This document shows, in pieces, positions 37,925 to 47,088 of a DNA stretch of 64,000 bases (positions within the stretch are counted from its first letter, which is position 1; the number at the start of each line of letters is the position of its first letter). The notes beneath the pieces were generated by a model, which saw nothing but the letters and a program-made list of their open reading frames with translations, was not told the origin of the DNA and did not search any database. The DNA lies in the NCBI RefSeq assembly GCF_025148285.1, contig NZ_CP102268.1, positions 3,327,001-3,391,000 on the forward strand, given 5' to 3'. The DNA is from Marvinbryantia formatexigens DSM 14469 (lineage in GTDB: Bacteria > Bacillota > Clostridia > Lachnospirales > Lachnospiraceae). The position numbers were made by a program, and so were the translations under genes.

Positions 37925-38134
37925 CTACTCAGCCAACAAGCCACAGACCGCCTGCTGTGCAGGTTATTCGCTGTTTGCACAGCTCCTGTCTTGCCTGGCA
38001 TGCGTGAAAAGGTCCAGTGGACCTTTTCTTAGCTGTGACTTATGGCTAAACGCCATATGTCAAATATCAGAAACATCTGCTTACATGCAAGCATGACGCA
38101 TCTGTTTCTGACATTTGCCGCATGGCTGAGTAGT
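37924..38134 (+). repeat. 211-bp folded element with 12-bp terminal inverted repeats
   Basis: ACTACTCAGCCA at 37924-37935 is exactly inverted as TGGCTGAGTAGT at 38123-38134. Inside: GCTGTGCA/TGCACAGC; hairpin copy B (38006-38028); ATGGC-TAAAC-GCCAT; and a 15-bp stem with one mismatch (38061-38075 with 38103-38117) enclosing CATGC-AA-GCATG. No coding frame is convincing. It starts on the last base of the PBP stop codon and ends before the mraY promoter. Could be a miniature mobile element or a structured RNA. Confidence 0.65.
38001..38036 (+). repeat. GTCC-AGT-GGAC hairpin element, copy B
   Basis: GAAAAGGTCC-AGT-GGACCTTTTC, perfect 10-bp stem (38006-38015 with 38019-38028), followed by TTAGCTG as in copy A. 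The pair next to GTCC differs from copy A (G-C in place of C-G), a compensated change. Confidence 0.75.
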
Positions 38135-38146
38135 AGTAACTTTTGG

Positions 38147-38175
38147 TTGCCTGATAAAGAAAAAAGACTTATAAT
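38147..38175 (+). promoter_or_regulatory. Internal promoter before mraY
   Basis: TTGCCT (38147-38152), 17-bp spacer, TATAAT (38170-38175). It lies 41 bp before the mraY start and just outside the folded element. It would let mraY-murD-ftsW-murA-ftsQ be transcribed independently of the PBP genes. Confidence 0.8.
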
Positions 38176-38215
38176 AGGATACACACGTCTTTTTAGATAA
38201 CAGGAGGATAACATA

Positions 38216-39181
38216 ATGATAAGTATGGAAGTAGTTTTATCGCTGCTGATTTCTTTTGCGATCAGCGTGATTTTAAGTCCCTTTGTGATTCCGTTTCTCA
38301 GAAAGCTGAAGGTGGGAAACACAGAGCGGACGGACGGTGTGCAGTCGCATCTGAAAAAGTCCGGTACGCCGACGATGGGCGGTCTGATTATTCTGATTAG
38401 CGTGCTGGTGACGTCGCTTTTATTTATCGGACGGTATCCGCGCATTATCCCGATTCTCTTTCTGACGCTGGGCTTTGGAATTATCGGCTTTCTGGACGAC
38501 TATCTGAAAGTAGTGCTGCGGCGCTCGGACGGTCTGCTGCCGAAGCAGAAATTTCTTCTCCAGATTGTGGTGACGACGATTTTTGTGATTTACATACTGG
38601 TGGTGGACCCGGACTGTCTGCTGATCATGCTGCCTTTCACGGGCGGAATGTATTTTGACTGTGTCTGGGTGACGGTGCCGCTGGTTTATCTGGTGGTGCT
38701 CGGCACGGTAAACGGCGTGAACTTTACGGACGGTCTGGACGGGCTTGCCACGGGCGTTACCACGATGGTGGCGGTGTTCTTTACGGTGGTTTCCATCGGC
38801 ACGAAGGCGGGCATCGAGCCGATCACGGCGGCAGTCTGCGGCGCTCTTCTGGGATTTCTGCTGTTCAATTCGCACCCGGCGCAGGTGTTTATGGGGGATA
38901 CCGGTTCTCTCGCGCTGGGCGGCTTTGTGGCGGGCTGCGCCTATGTGCTGCAGATTCCGATTCTGATACCGGTGTTTGGATTTATTTATATGATAGAGGT
39001 TATCTCGGTGATTATCCAGGTCCTCTACTTTAAGAAAACAGGCGGAAAACGGTTCTTTAAAATGGCGCCGATTCATCATCATTTTGAGCTCTGCGGCTGG
39101 TCCGAGACGCAGATCGTGTCCGCCTTTACGGTAATCACGGCGCTGCTTTGCGTAATCAGCCTGTGTGGTCTGCAGGTGTAA
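38216..39181 (+). CDS. mraY: Phospho-MurNAc-pentapeptide translocase
   Basis: 321-residue polytopic membrane enzyme making lipid I from UDP-MurNAc-pentapeptide and undecaprenyl phosphate. Catalytic motifs FLDDYLKV (about 94-101), NFTDGLDGLATG (about 170-181) and PIHHHFELCGWSE (about 283-295) are intact, with about ten hydrophobic segments. The start follows AGGAGGATAACATA. Confidence 0.97.
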   Translation: MISMEVVLSLLISFAISVILSPFVIPFLRKLKVGNTERTDGVQSHLKKSGTPTMGGLIILISVLVTSLLFIGRYPRIIPILFLTLGFGIIGFLDDYLKVVLRRSDGLLPKQKFLLQIVVTTIFVIYILVVDPDCLLIMLPFTGGMYFDCVWVTVPLVYLVVLGTVNGVNFTDGLDGLATGVTTMVAVFFTVVSIGTKAGIEPITAAVCGALLGFLLFNSHPAQVFMGDTGSLALGGFVAGCAYVLQIPILIPVFGFIYMIEVISVIIQVLYFKKTGGKRFFKMAPIHHHFELCGWSETQIVSAFTVITALLCVISLCGLQV

Positions 39182-39201
39182 AAGAGACGGAGGAAAACAA
39201 C

Positions 39202-40569
39202 ATGGATCTACAAAATAAAAAGGTACTGGTCTTCGGGACGGGCATCAGCGGCATTGCCGCGGCGCAGCTTCTGGAAAAGATGGGCGCCCTGCCGGTACTT
39301 TTTGACGGAAATACGGAACTGAAGAAGGAGGATATCCGGGAAAAGCTTGACGGCACAGAGGCGGAGATCTATCTCGGAGAGCTGCCGCAGGATACGGCAG
39401 AGCAGCTTTCCCTGGTGGTGTTAAGCCCCGGCGTACCAACAGACCTTCCGCTTGTAAATGCGCTGCGGGAGCGCGGACTTCCCATCTGGGGAGAGATTGA
39501 GCTTGCCTACGAAAACAGCCGCGGCGATGTCCTTGCTGTCACCGGCACAAACGGCAAGACGACCACGACCAGCCTGCTCGGCGCTATCATGAAGCATGCG
39601 CGGGATTCGGTGTTTGTGGTCGGCAATATCGGCGTGCCCTACACGCAGATGGTTACGCAGACAACGGAGGATTCTGTGACGGTTGCGGAAATCAGCAGCT
39701 TCCAGCTGGAAACTATCGAGGCGTTCCGTCCGAAGGTCAGCGCGATTTTAAATATCACGCCGGACCACCTGAACCGGCACCATACGATGGAGGAATACAT
39801 CCGGGTAAAGGAGCTGATTACCTTAAACCAGACGCCGGAGGATACCTGCGTGCTCAATTATGAGGATGAAATTTTGCGGGAATTCGGGAAAAGCCTTTCC
39901 TGTCGCGTCATATTTTTCAGCAGTCTGCGTACATTAGAAAAGGGAATTTCTTTAAACGGCGACAGAATTGAATACCGCGACGGGGATACCGTTATTCCCT
40001 TCTGCAGCACCGGGGAGCTGAAGCTTCCGGGAAGACATAACTATGAAAATGTGATGGCGGCTGCGGCAATGGCGCTGGCATACGGCGTATCCGTGGAGGA
40101 TATCTGCTATGTGCTGAAGCGCTTCACGGCGGTTGAGCACCGCATTGAGTTTGTGGCGGAGGTGGACGGTGTCGCTTATTATAACGATTCCAAGGGAACC
40201 AATCCGGACGCCGCCATCAAGGGAATCCAGGCGATGGACCGCCCGACGCTGCTGATTGGCGGCGGCTACGATAAAAACTCCGATTACGAGGAGTGGATAC
40301 AGGCGTTTGACGGCAAGGTGCGCTATCTCGTGCTCATCGGTCAGACGCGGGAGAAGATTAAGGAGGCGGCAGAGCGGTGCGGCTTTACGGATACCGTGCT
40401 CGCCGATACCTTTGAGGAGGCGTTTGATTTCTGCGCCGGTCATGCCCGCAGGGGCGACGCGGTGCTCCTCTCACCCGCCTGCGCAAGCTGGGGCATGTTC
40501 CCCAACTACGAGGTGCGCGGCAAAGTATTCAAAGAGCTGGTGCATAAGCTGGAGCACAGACCGGAGTAA
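39202..40569 (+). CDS. murD: UDP-MurNAc-L-alanine:D-glutamate ligase
   Basis: 455-residue Mur ligase. N-terminal Rossmann GTGISGIAAAQLLEKMG (about 10-26), P-loop TGTNGKTTTTSLLG (about 113-126), ILNITPDHLNRHH and DSKGTNPDAAIK follow. The start at 39202 has ACGGAGGAAAACAAC before it; in-frame codons upstream overlap the mraY end and are not used. Adds D-Glu in the cytoplasm. Confidence 0.96.
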   Translation: MDLQNKKVLVFGTGISGIAAAQLLEKMGALPVLFDGNTELKKEDIREKLDGTEAEIYLGELPQDTAEQLSLVVLSPGVPTDLPLVNALRERGLPIWGEIELAYENSRGDVLAVTGTNGKTTTTSLLGAIMKHARDSVFVVGNIGVPYTQMVTQTTEDSVTVAEISSFQLETIEAFRPKVSAILNITPDHLNRHHTMEEYIRVKELITLNQTPEDTCVLNYEDEILREFGKSLSCRVIFFSSLRTLEKGISLNGDRIEYRDGDTVIPFCSTGELKLPGRHNYENVMAAAAMALAYGVSVEDICYVLKRFTAVEHRIEFVAEVDGVAYYNDSKGTNPDAAIKGIQAMDRPTLLIGGGYDKNSDYEEWIQAFDGKVRYLVLIGQTREKIKEAAERCGFTDTVLADTFEEAFDFCAGHARRGDAVLLSPACASWGMFPNYEVRGKVFKELVHKLEHRPE

Positions 40570-40648
40570 AATGGGCGCCGCTGCCCGCCTGGGCAGACCT
40601 TCTGCCCCCGGTCCGTCTGCGGGAAAATTTTGTGACAGGAGTGATTGC

Positions 40649-41746
40649 TTGCATCCAGGAAAGAAGAATCCGGATTACACACTTCTGATAATTGTGCTTG
40701 CCCTGGTTGTTTTCGGGCTGGTGACACTGCAGAGTACAAGCGCATACAACGGCAGGGTCCGCTTTCTGGACGCCGGTTATTATTTTAAGAAACAATTATT
40801 CGCCACCGTGCTCGGACTGATTGCGATGGGAATGATTTCCCGCATGGATTACCATATATTTTCCAGATTTGCCGTCTGGGGATATCTGGCATCCCTGGCA
40901 TTATCGGGCGCTGTGCTGCTGGTGGGGGATTCCTACAACGGCTCAAAGCGCTGGCTCTCGCTGGGACCGTTATCGTTCCAGCCCTCGGAATTTGCCAAAC
41001 CGGCGGTGATTCTGTTCCTCGCTTATATCATCAGCAGCCGCCGGAAAAAACAGGGAAGCATCGCCATGCTGACAGGCGTTGTGGTGCTTGTGCTGCCGAT
41101 CGTTGCGCTGGTGGGCACTAATAACTTAAGCACCGCGATCATCATTCTGGGAATCGCCGTGATTCTGGCGTTTGTCTCAAATCCAAAATATCTGCAGTTT
41201 GTGTGGCTCGGTCTGACAGGAGTCGGCTTTATCGCTGTTTTTCTGAGCATGGAGCAGTACCGCCTGGAGCGTCTTGCCATCTGGCGCAATCCGGAGGCTT
41301 ACGAAAAAGGCTTCCAGACCATCCAGGGACTGTATGCCATCGGCTCCGGCGGTCTCTTTGGCAGGGGACTTGGCGAGAGCCTGCAGAAGCTGGGCTTTGT
41401 GCCGGAGGCGCAGAACGATATGATTTTTTCGATTATCTGCGAAGAGCTCGGACTGATGGGAGCGCTGCTTCTGCTGTTTATTTTTCTCTTGATGCTGTGG
41501 CGGTTTATGGTAATTGCCACGCACGCGCCCGATTTGTTCGGCGCGCTGATCTGCGCCGGAATTATGGGGCATATTGCAATCCAGGTGATTTTAAATGTTG
41601 CGGTGGTAACAAATACGATTCCGAATACTGGCATTACGCTGCCGTTTATCAGCTATGGAGGAACGTCCGTGCTGTTTCTGCTTGCGGAAATGGGGCTGGC
41701 GCTTTCTGTCAGCAGGTGGCAAAAAGGAAACTCCGGCATATACTAA
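40649..41746 (+). CDS. ftsW: Septal peptidoglycan polymerase FtsW (SEDS)
   Basis: 365 residues from TTG 40649, where AGGAG stands 7 nt upstream; a longer frame from ATG 40571 exists without a ribosome site. About ten membrane helices begin with YTLLIIVLALVVFGLVTLQS. SEDS features: GSKRWLSLGPLSFQPSEFAK (about 107-126), EAQNDMIFSIICEELG and the final ITLPFISYGGTSVLF. It polymerises glycan from lipid II together with FtsI. murG, usually next in such clusters, is absent; murA follows. Confidence 0.94.
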   Translation: MHPGKKNPDYTLLIIVLALVVFGLVTLQSTSAYNGRVRFLDAGYYFKKQLFATVLGLIAMGMISRMDYHIFSRFAVWGYLASLALSGAVLLVGDSYNGSKRWLSLGPLSFQPSEFAKPAVILFLAYIISSRRKKQGSIAMLTGVVVLVLPIVALVGTNNLSTAIIILGIAVILAFVSNPKYLQFVWLGLTGVGFIAVFLSMEQYRLERLAIWRNPEAYEKGFQTIQGLYAIGSGGLFGRGLGESLQKLGFVPEAQNDMIFSIICEELGLMGALLLLFIFLLMLWRFMVIATHAPDLFGALICAGIMGHIAIQVILNVAVVTNTIPNTGITLPFISYGGTSVLFLLAEMGLALSVSRWQKGNSGIY

Positions 41747-41777
41747 CGTATGCGTTGTATAGTGCGGAGGTAAAGGC

Positions 41778-43091
41778 GTGAATCGGATACAGACCAGAGG
41801 CAACATTCCGCTGTGCGGAGAAGTGACAATACAGGGAGCGAAAAATGCTGCTCTGCCGCTGATGGCGGCGGCGGTTCTTCACAGAGGAACGACGGTACTT
41901 CACCGCTGCCCGCAGATCCTGGATGTGGAATACATGAGCGGGATTCTGCGCGGGCTTGGCTGCACGGTGCGAAGAGAGGGGCAGACGCTGATAATTGATG
42001 CGCGGGAAATCTCGGATTTCTGCGTGGCGGCGCAGCCTGCCACCTGTCTGCGCGCGTCCGTGCTTCTGATGGGGAGCCTGCTTGGCAGATGCGGCTGTGC
42101 GCGGCTGCCATATCCGGGCGGCTGCACGATCGGCGAGCGCCCGATTGATTTGCACCTGCAGGTATTTGAGCGCATGGGCGCGCAGATTCTTCCGGAGGAG
42201 GAAGGAATCGGAGTGTACGCCGGAAAAGGATGCGCGAAAGAACCGGGGTGCGCCAGAGCGGATGGCGCGGCGCCGCCGGACCGGGCGCGTCTGCAGGGCT
42301 GCAGTCTGCGGCTCTCGTTTCCAAGTGTGGGCGCCACGGAGAACGCCATTCTCGGAGCGGTTCTTGCCGAGGGCACGACGGAGCTGGACGGCTGCGCAAC
42401 GGAACCGGAAATTGCGGAGCTGTGCCGCTTTTTAAATCAGAAGGGAGCAAAAATCGAGGGAGTCGGCAGGCAGAGGCTTGTCATCACCGGTGTGACCTGT
42501 CTGCAGGATTCGCAGTATACGCTGATGCCCGACAGGATTGTGGCAGGTACATATCTGCTGGCGGCGGCAGGAACCAGGGGCAGGATTTCCGTGCGCGGCG
42601 TATGCCCGGAGCATCTGGGCGCACTGACGGAGGTGCTGCAGAAAAGCGGCGCGAAGCTGAAAACCGGGCGGGATGTTATCTGCATGGACGCCAGGGAGGC
42701 GTATCTTCCGGTATCCTCTGTGCGGACAGAGCCTTATCCGGGGTTCCCGACGGACCTGCAGTCCCAGCTCATGGTATTCCTGACCGGAGCGCGCGGGGTG
42801 AGCACGCTGGAGGAGCGGCTCTTTGAATCGCGGTTTCTGATTGCCGGGGAGCTGCAGAAAATGGGGGCGGAGCTTGCCATACACGGGCGGCTGGCTGTGA
42901 TAAAAGGAACGTGCGGACTGCGGGGCGCCATCGTGCAGGCGCGTGAGTTGCGCGGGGGAGCGGCACTGGTAGCTGCCGGCCTGATGGCGGAGGGAGAGAC
43001 CCTTGTCCTGGACAGTCATTTTATAAAGAGAGGCTATGAAGATATCTGCCGCGACCTTTCCGGTCTTGGGGCGGATATAAAAGAACTATGA
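41778..43091 (+). CDS. murA: UDP-GlcNAc 1-carboxyvinyltransferase
   Basis: 437 residues; first committed step of peptidoglycan synthesis. GAKNAALPLMAA (about 17-28) holds the substrate-binding Lys-Asn, and GGCTIGERPIDLH (about 114-126) the catalytic Cys attacked by fosfomycin, so sensitivity is expected. GATENAILGAVLAEG follows. A short Ala/Asp/Arg-rich insertion (about 155-170, CAKEPGCARADGAAPPDRAR) sits before it, absent from most MurA. The start is GTG at 41778 after GCGGAGGTAAAGGC. Confidence 0.96.
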   Translation: MNRIQTRGNIPLCGEVTIQGAKNAALPLMAAAVLHRGTTVLHRCPQILDVEYMSGILRGLGCTVRREGQTLIIDAREISDFCVAAQPATCLRASVLLMGSLLGRCGCARLPYPGGCTIGERPIDLHLQVFERMGAQILPEEEGIGVYAGKGCAKEPGCARADGAAPPDRARLQGCSLRLSFPSVGATENAILGAVLAEGTTELDGCATEPEIAELCRFLNQKGAKIEGVGRQRLVITGVTCLQDSQYTLMPDRIVAGTYLLAAAGTRGRISVRGVCPEHLGALTEVLQKSGAKLKTGRDVICMDAREAYLPVSSVRTEPYPGFPTDLQSQLMVFLTGARGVSTLEERLFESRFLIAGELQKMGAELAIHGRLAVIKGTCGLRGAIVQARELRGGAALVAAGLMAEGETLVLDSHFIKRGYEDICRDLSGLGADIKEL

Positions 43092-43104
43092 GAGGTGTTT
43101 GAGC

Positions 43105-44175
43105 ATGGAGCTGCAGAGGAGGAAAAAACGAAATCTGCTGAAGCTGCCGCTGCTGGTTTTCTTTGCTGTAGTTGTTATCGGCTTTGCGGTGATTTTCGGG
43201 CTGTTTCATATCCGCACGGTGGATGTGACTGGCAATCAGTTCTACTCAGCGGAAGAAATACAGAAAATGGTGATGTCGGATTCGCTGGCGGAAAATACGA
43301 TTTACCTCACCTGGAAATACAGCGACCCGGCGGCAGCGGAAGAGCTTCCGTTTCTGAGCGCCGTGGAGATATCGATGATAGAGCCCTGGCATGTACAGAT
43401 ACGGGTGTATGAAAAAACAATCGCCGGGTATCTGATGTTCTCCGGTTCCAGGGTTTACTTTGATACGGACGGAAACGTGGTGGAAATTTCCGGGGAGGAG
43501 CGCGAGGGCGTTCCGCCGGTTTCCGGAATTTCCATCGGGCAGCCGGTGGTCGGTGAGGCACTGCCGGTGGCGGACGGAGGCTTTCTCGATGATATTGTGG
43601 CAAATGCCCGCGCGTTGCATCAGAGCGGTCTGACACCGGATGAGATCCACTACGACGACCAGCAGGAGCTGATACTCTACTTTGGCGAAAGCCGGGTGCT
43701 GCTGGGCGATACCTCGTATATGGAGGAAAAGCTGGAGGAGCTTTCCGCCATCTATCCGCAGATGGAGGGCATGTCCGGCACGCTCCACATGGAAAATTAC
43801 ACGCCGGATATCACATCCGTGCGCTTTGTTCCGGGAGAGCGCGGCGAGGAAGAGCAGGAGCTGATTATCAATCTGAACAGGACTTCCCAGGAAGCGGAAA
43901 CGAATGAGGCGGGAGAGCCGGTGCAAAATGAAGACGGCACGCCACAGACGGATACGTCGGAGACGTCAGAGACCACAGCGGAGGAGGGCGGCAGCGGCTA
44001 CGTGGAAGATTCCTCAAGATTCTCCACCGATGCCAACGGCAACGAAATCTATACGGACGAGGCGGGCAACACCACCACAAACCTCGATCAGCCCTATCTT
44101 GGGGACGACGGGCAGATTATCACCGACGGCTACGGCTACATCGACCCGTACACAGGCGCCTATATCCTGAATTAA
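43105..44175 (+). CDS. ftsQ: FtsQ/DivIB-type septum protein
   Basis: 356 residues: basic start (LQRRKKRNLLK), one membrane helix (LLVFFAVVVIGFAVIFGLF, about 14-32), POTRA domain (RTVDVTGNQFYSAEEIQKMV), beta domain (VYEKTIAGYLMFSGSRVYFD), then a low-complexity Glu/Thr/Ser tail of about 100 residues (e.g. DTSETSETTAEEGGSGYVED). ATG 43105 is preferred over TTG 43099 because of spacing to GAGGTG. Binds FtsL/FtsB-type partners. ftsZ follows after 210 nt. Confidence 0.88.
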   Translation: MELQRRKKRNLLKLPLLVFFAVVVIGFAVIFGLFHIRTVDVTGNQFYSAEEIQKMVMSDSLAENTIYLTWKYSDPAAAEELPFLSAVEISMIEPWHVQIRVYEKTIAGYLMFSGSRVYFDTDGNVVEISGEEREGVPPVSGISIGQPVVGEALPVADGGFLDDIVANARALHQSGLTPDEIHYDDQQELILYFGESRVLLGDTSYMEEKLEELSAIYPQMEGMSGTLHMENYTPDITSVRFVPGERGEEEQELIINLNRTSQEAETNEAGEPVQNEDGTPQTDTSETSETTAEEGGSGYVEDSSRFSTDANGNEIYTDEAGNTTTNLDQPYLGDDGQIITDGYGYIDPYTGAYILN

Positions 44176-44299
44176 TGCAAATTCAAAAAATCAACGTGTC
44201 TGCGGGAGAAGCATGACATCCGGTTCCTGCAGAAGGTCTGCAAATACATGGATTGTGACCGGAGCCGGGCGGTCTGTATAAAAAACATTGAAAAAATAC

Positions 44300-44328
44300 T
44301 TGATAATTCGCACGAAAACTTATATTAT
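44300..44328 (+). promoter_or_regulatory. Promoter of ftsZ
   Basis: TTGATA (44300-44305), 17-bp spacer, TATTAT (44323-44328). It lies about 58 bp before the ftsZ start, so ftsZ has its own transcript. Confidence 0.75.
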
Positions 44329-44385
44329 AGAAGAAATAGTGGGAAAATACTGTCATAGGACAGAGGACAAGAAGGAGGAAATACC

Positions 44386-45570
44386 TTGTTAGAGATTATG
44401 TCAAATGAAGCAGAGTCTGCGGCAAAGATTATTGTCATCGGAGTTGGCGGCGCAGGCGGGAATGCAGTAAATAGAATGGTAGACGAGGCGATTGCCGGTG
44501 TGGAGTTCATCGCTATCAATACAGATAAACAGGCGCTTGATTTATGCCGTGCGCCGCATACGATACAGATTGGTGAAAAAGTGACCAAGGGACTTGGCGC
44601 AGGCGCAAAGCCGCAGGTTGGACAGCAGGCGGCGGAGGAGAGCACGGAGGAGATCAAACAGGCGATCTCCGGCGCGGACATGGTATTCGTTACCTGCGGT
44701 ATGGGCGGCGGCACCGGAACCGGAGCGGCTCCTGTTGTGGCAGGTCTTGCAAAAGAAATGGGTATTCTCACAGTCGGCGTTGTCACGAAGCCGTTCCGCT
44801 TCGAGGCGAAGACGCGTATGAACAACGCGCTCGCAGGCATTGAAAAATTAAAAGACAACGTAGATACACTCATTGTGATCCCGAACGACAAGCTTCTGGA
44901 AATTGTGGACAGGCGTACCACCATGCCGGAGGCGCTTAAAAAAGCGGACGAGGTGCTGCAGCAGGCAGTACAGGGAATCACAGACCTTATCAATCTGCCG
45001 GCGCTGATCAATCTGGATTTTGCGGATGTACAGACCGTTATGACAGATAAGGGAATCGCGCACATCGGTATCGGACAGGCAAAGGGCGACGACAAGGCGC
45101 TGGAGGCAGTAAAGCAGGCGGTATCCAGTCCGCTGCTGGAGACGACCATCAGCGGCGCTTCCCACGTTATTATCAATATTTCCGGAGACATTTCCCTTAT
45201 GGATGCCAACGACGCGGCAAGCTATGTACAGGAAATGGCGGGAGAAAACGCAAACATTATCTTTGGTGCGATGTACGATGATACATACGCTGACGAGGCA
45301 AGTATCACCGTTATTGCAACCGGACTGAGCGACCAGAATAAAGAACAGGAACCGGCTCCGAAGAAGACGGGCACGGGCAGAAGAATCGTTCCGGATTTTA
45401 ACTACCAGGCAAATACCGCCAAAACGGAAATGCCGTCCGGAATGCGCACACCGACACCGCTTGCGGGGCTGAACAACAGTGGCTCTTCCTCCACGGGAAG
45501 GCTGCGTACTCCGGAGAGCAAGGTGCAGGAGAGAGACATCCAGATTCCGGACTTCCTTAAAAGAAGATAG
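44386..45570 (+). CDS. ftsZ: Cell division GTPase FtsZ
   Basis: 394 residues from TTG 44386 after [31 protein letters not shown] (about 15-31), tubulin signature [16 protein letters not shown] (about 105-120), and the T7 loop [13 protein letters not shown] are intact. A variable linker leads to the C-terminal peptide [12 protein letters not shown], the docking site for SepF/FtsA-type membrane tethers. ftsA is not in this window. A terminator follows. Confidence 0.98.
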   Translation: MLEIMSNEAESAAKIIVIGVGGAGGNAVNRMVDEAIAGVEFIAINTDKQALDLCRAPHTIQIGEKVTKGLGAGAKPQVGQQAAEESTEEIKQAISGADMVFVTCGMGGGTGTGAAPVVAGLAKEMGILTVGVVTKPFRFEAKTRMNNALAGIEKLKDNVDTLIVIPNDKLLEIVDRRTTMPEALKKADEVLQQAVQGITDLINLPALINLDFADVQTVMTDKGIAHIGIGQAKGDDKALEAVKQAVSSPLLETTISGASHVIINISGDISLMDANDAASYVQEMAGENANIIFGAMYDDTYADEASITVIATGLSDQNKEQEPAPKKTGTGRRIVPDFNYQANTAKTEMPSGMRTPTPLAGLNNSGSSSTGRLRTPESKVQERDIQIPDFLKRR

Positions 45571-45579
45571 AAAAAGACA

Positions 45580-45618
45580 GGCAGGACTGCACGAAAAGGG
45601 CGGTTGTCCTGCCTTTTT
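45580..45618 (+). terminator. Terminator after ftsZ
   Basis: GGCAGGAC / GTCCTGCC 8-bp stem, 18-nt loop, then TTTTT; flanking A-tract and T-tract lengthen the stem. Confidence 0.85.
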
Positions 45619-45693
45619 GTCTCATGAGGTTTTTTGGGAGAAAACGCTTCGTGGGGCACAGGGAAAGAGAGAGTTTTAAACGGGGGATAAAAG

Positions 45694-47040
45694 ATGAAAA
45701 AGATTGTAAAGAAGAGCCTTGGCATGCTTGTGCTGCTGTTTGCGTTTCTGATGCTTCCGACGGGACAGGCGAAGGCGGAAAATGTTGTGGTCGTGCTCGA
45801 CCCCGGCCACGGCGGTGCGGAAGCCGGCGCGCGCAGTACCTGGGACGGCGTCAATTACTATGAAGAAGTTCTGAATCTGAAGATCGCCATGTACGCGAAG
45901 GAGGAGCTGGAGACTTACAGCGGCGTCACCGTCTATATGACGCGCACCACAAACACGGGCGTGTCGATGGACCGCGAGGCGCGCGTGAAGTTTGCAAAGA
46001 GCAGAAACGCGGACGCCCTGGTGAGCATCCACCTGAACAGCGGCGGCAAGGGCAAGGTGAGCGGCGCGCTCGCAATGGTACCGTCACTGTCCGGTTATCC
46101 GTACCAGGAGGCGTCGGAGGCGCAGGCTCTCGCTAAGGTTATCCTTGCGCAGCTTCACAGCAGTACGGGAGTGACGAACCGCGGCTTCCAGTACGACGAT
46201 GAACTGGGCATTATTCTGTATGGAATGAAAAAGCAGAACGAGACGATTAAGACGAGCCTCGGCAAGCTGAAGGGCGTCGGTACCTACCGTCTGCCAAGCA
46301 TGATTATTGAGCACTGCTTTCTGGACTGCAAAAGCGACTGCATCAAATATCTGAGCAGCGAGGCGAAGCTGAAAAAGCTTGGCGTTGCGGACGCCACCGG
46401 AATCGCAAAGTATTACGGGCTGAAAAAAGGCGGAGGAACGCAGGAGCCGCAGCCGGAGCCGGTTGTGAAAAACGGCTGGCAGACCGAGAACGGAAAGAAA
46501 TGCTACTACATAAATGATGTCAAAGTAAAGAGCAAGTGGAAGTCCATCGGCGGGAAATATTATTATTTTGATGCCAGTGGCTATCTGAAGACGGGACCGT
46601 TTAAGATTGGTAAGAAAATGTACATTACCGACGAAAACGGTGTGCGCCAGACGGGGCTTGTGGAATACAAAGGCAGGCACTACTACGCCAGCAGCAAGGG
46701 AACCCTGTACACCGGCTGGCAGACGATAAACGGCAAAAAGTATTATTTCAGCCCTACCACCGGCAGGGCGCAGAAGGGGCTGAAGAAGATTGGGAAAAAT
46801 ACCTACTACTTCCATCCCACGACCGGCGTGATGCAGACCAAGTGGGTGAAGCTTGCGAACGGCAAAAAGATGTATTTCCGCAAGGCGGACGGCGTGCAGG
46901 TGAAGAGCAAATGGCTGCGGATCAATAAAAAATATTACTATATCGGCAGCAATGGCTATGCTTACGTGAACACAAAGAAGCGTATCAGCGGTAAGGTATA
47001 TAAATTCAATGCAATCGGTGTCTGCACAAACCGAAAATAA
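45694..47040 (+). CDS. Secreted N-acetylmuramoyl-L-alanine amidase with wall-binding repeats
   Basis: 448 residues. Signal peptide MKKIVKKSLG, hydrophobic core, likely cut after GQAKA. Amidase_3 domain (about 29-245): DPGHGGAEAGAR gives the first zinc His, YYEEVLNLKI the Glu, VSIHLNSGG the second His, and IEHCFLDC the catalytic Glu. From about 265 on come about eight Tyr/Gly/Lys-rich 20-residue wall- or choline-binding-type repeats (GWQTINGKKYYFSPTTGRAQ, KIGKNTYYFHPTTGVMQ). Cleaves the MurNAc-L-Ala bond, probably in daughter-cell separation, as its position after ftsZ suggests. The start follows CGGGGGATAAAAG. Confidence 0.92.
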   Translation: MKKIVKKSLGMLVLLFAFLMLPTGQAKAENVVVVLDPGHGGAEAGARSTWDGVNYYEEVLNLKIAMYAKEELETYSGVTVYMTRTTNTGVSMDREARVKFAKSRNADALVSIHLNSGGKGKVSGALAMVPSLSGYPYQEASEAQALAKVILAQLHSSTGVTNRGFQYDDELGIILYGMKKQNETIKTSLGKLKGVGTYRLPSMIIEHCFLDCKSDCIKYLSSEAKLKKLGVADATGIAKYYGLKKGGGTQEPQPEPVVKNGWQTENGKKCYYINDVKVKSKWKSIGGKYYYFDASGYLKTGPFKIGKKMYITDENGVRQTGLVEYKGRHYYASSKGTLYTGWQTINGKKYYFSPTTGRAQKGLKKIGKNTYYFHPTTGVMQTKWVKLANGKKMYFRKADGVQVKSKWLRINKKYYYIGSNGYAYVNTKKRISGKVYKFNAIGVCTNRK

Positions 47041-47043
47041 AAG

Positions 47044-47074
47044 GGCGAAAGCCGCGCAGAGTGCGGCTTTCGCC
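47044..47074 (+). promoter_or_regulatory. Perfect 12-bp hairpin directly before a ribosome site
   Basis: GGCGAAAGCCGC (47044-47055) and GCGGCTTTCGCC (47063-47074), 7-nt loop, no T-tract, immediately followed by GGAAGGAGG of the next gene. More likely an mRNA-processing or stabilising hairpin than a terminator. Confidence 0.6.
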
Positions 47075-47088
47075 GGAAGGAGGATATT

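Noticed and set aside
40256-40648. N-terminal extension of ftsW overlapping murD
   Set aside because: The extension is Arg/Pro/Ser-rich shadow sequence of murD; FtsW normally begins just before the first membrane helix.
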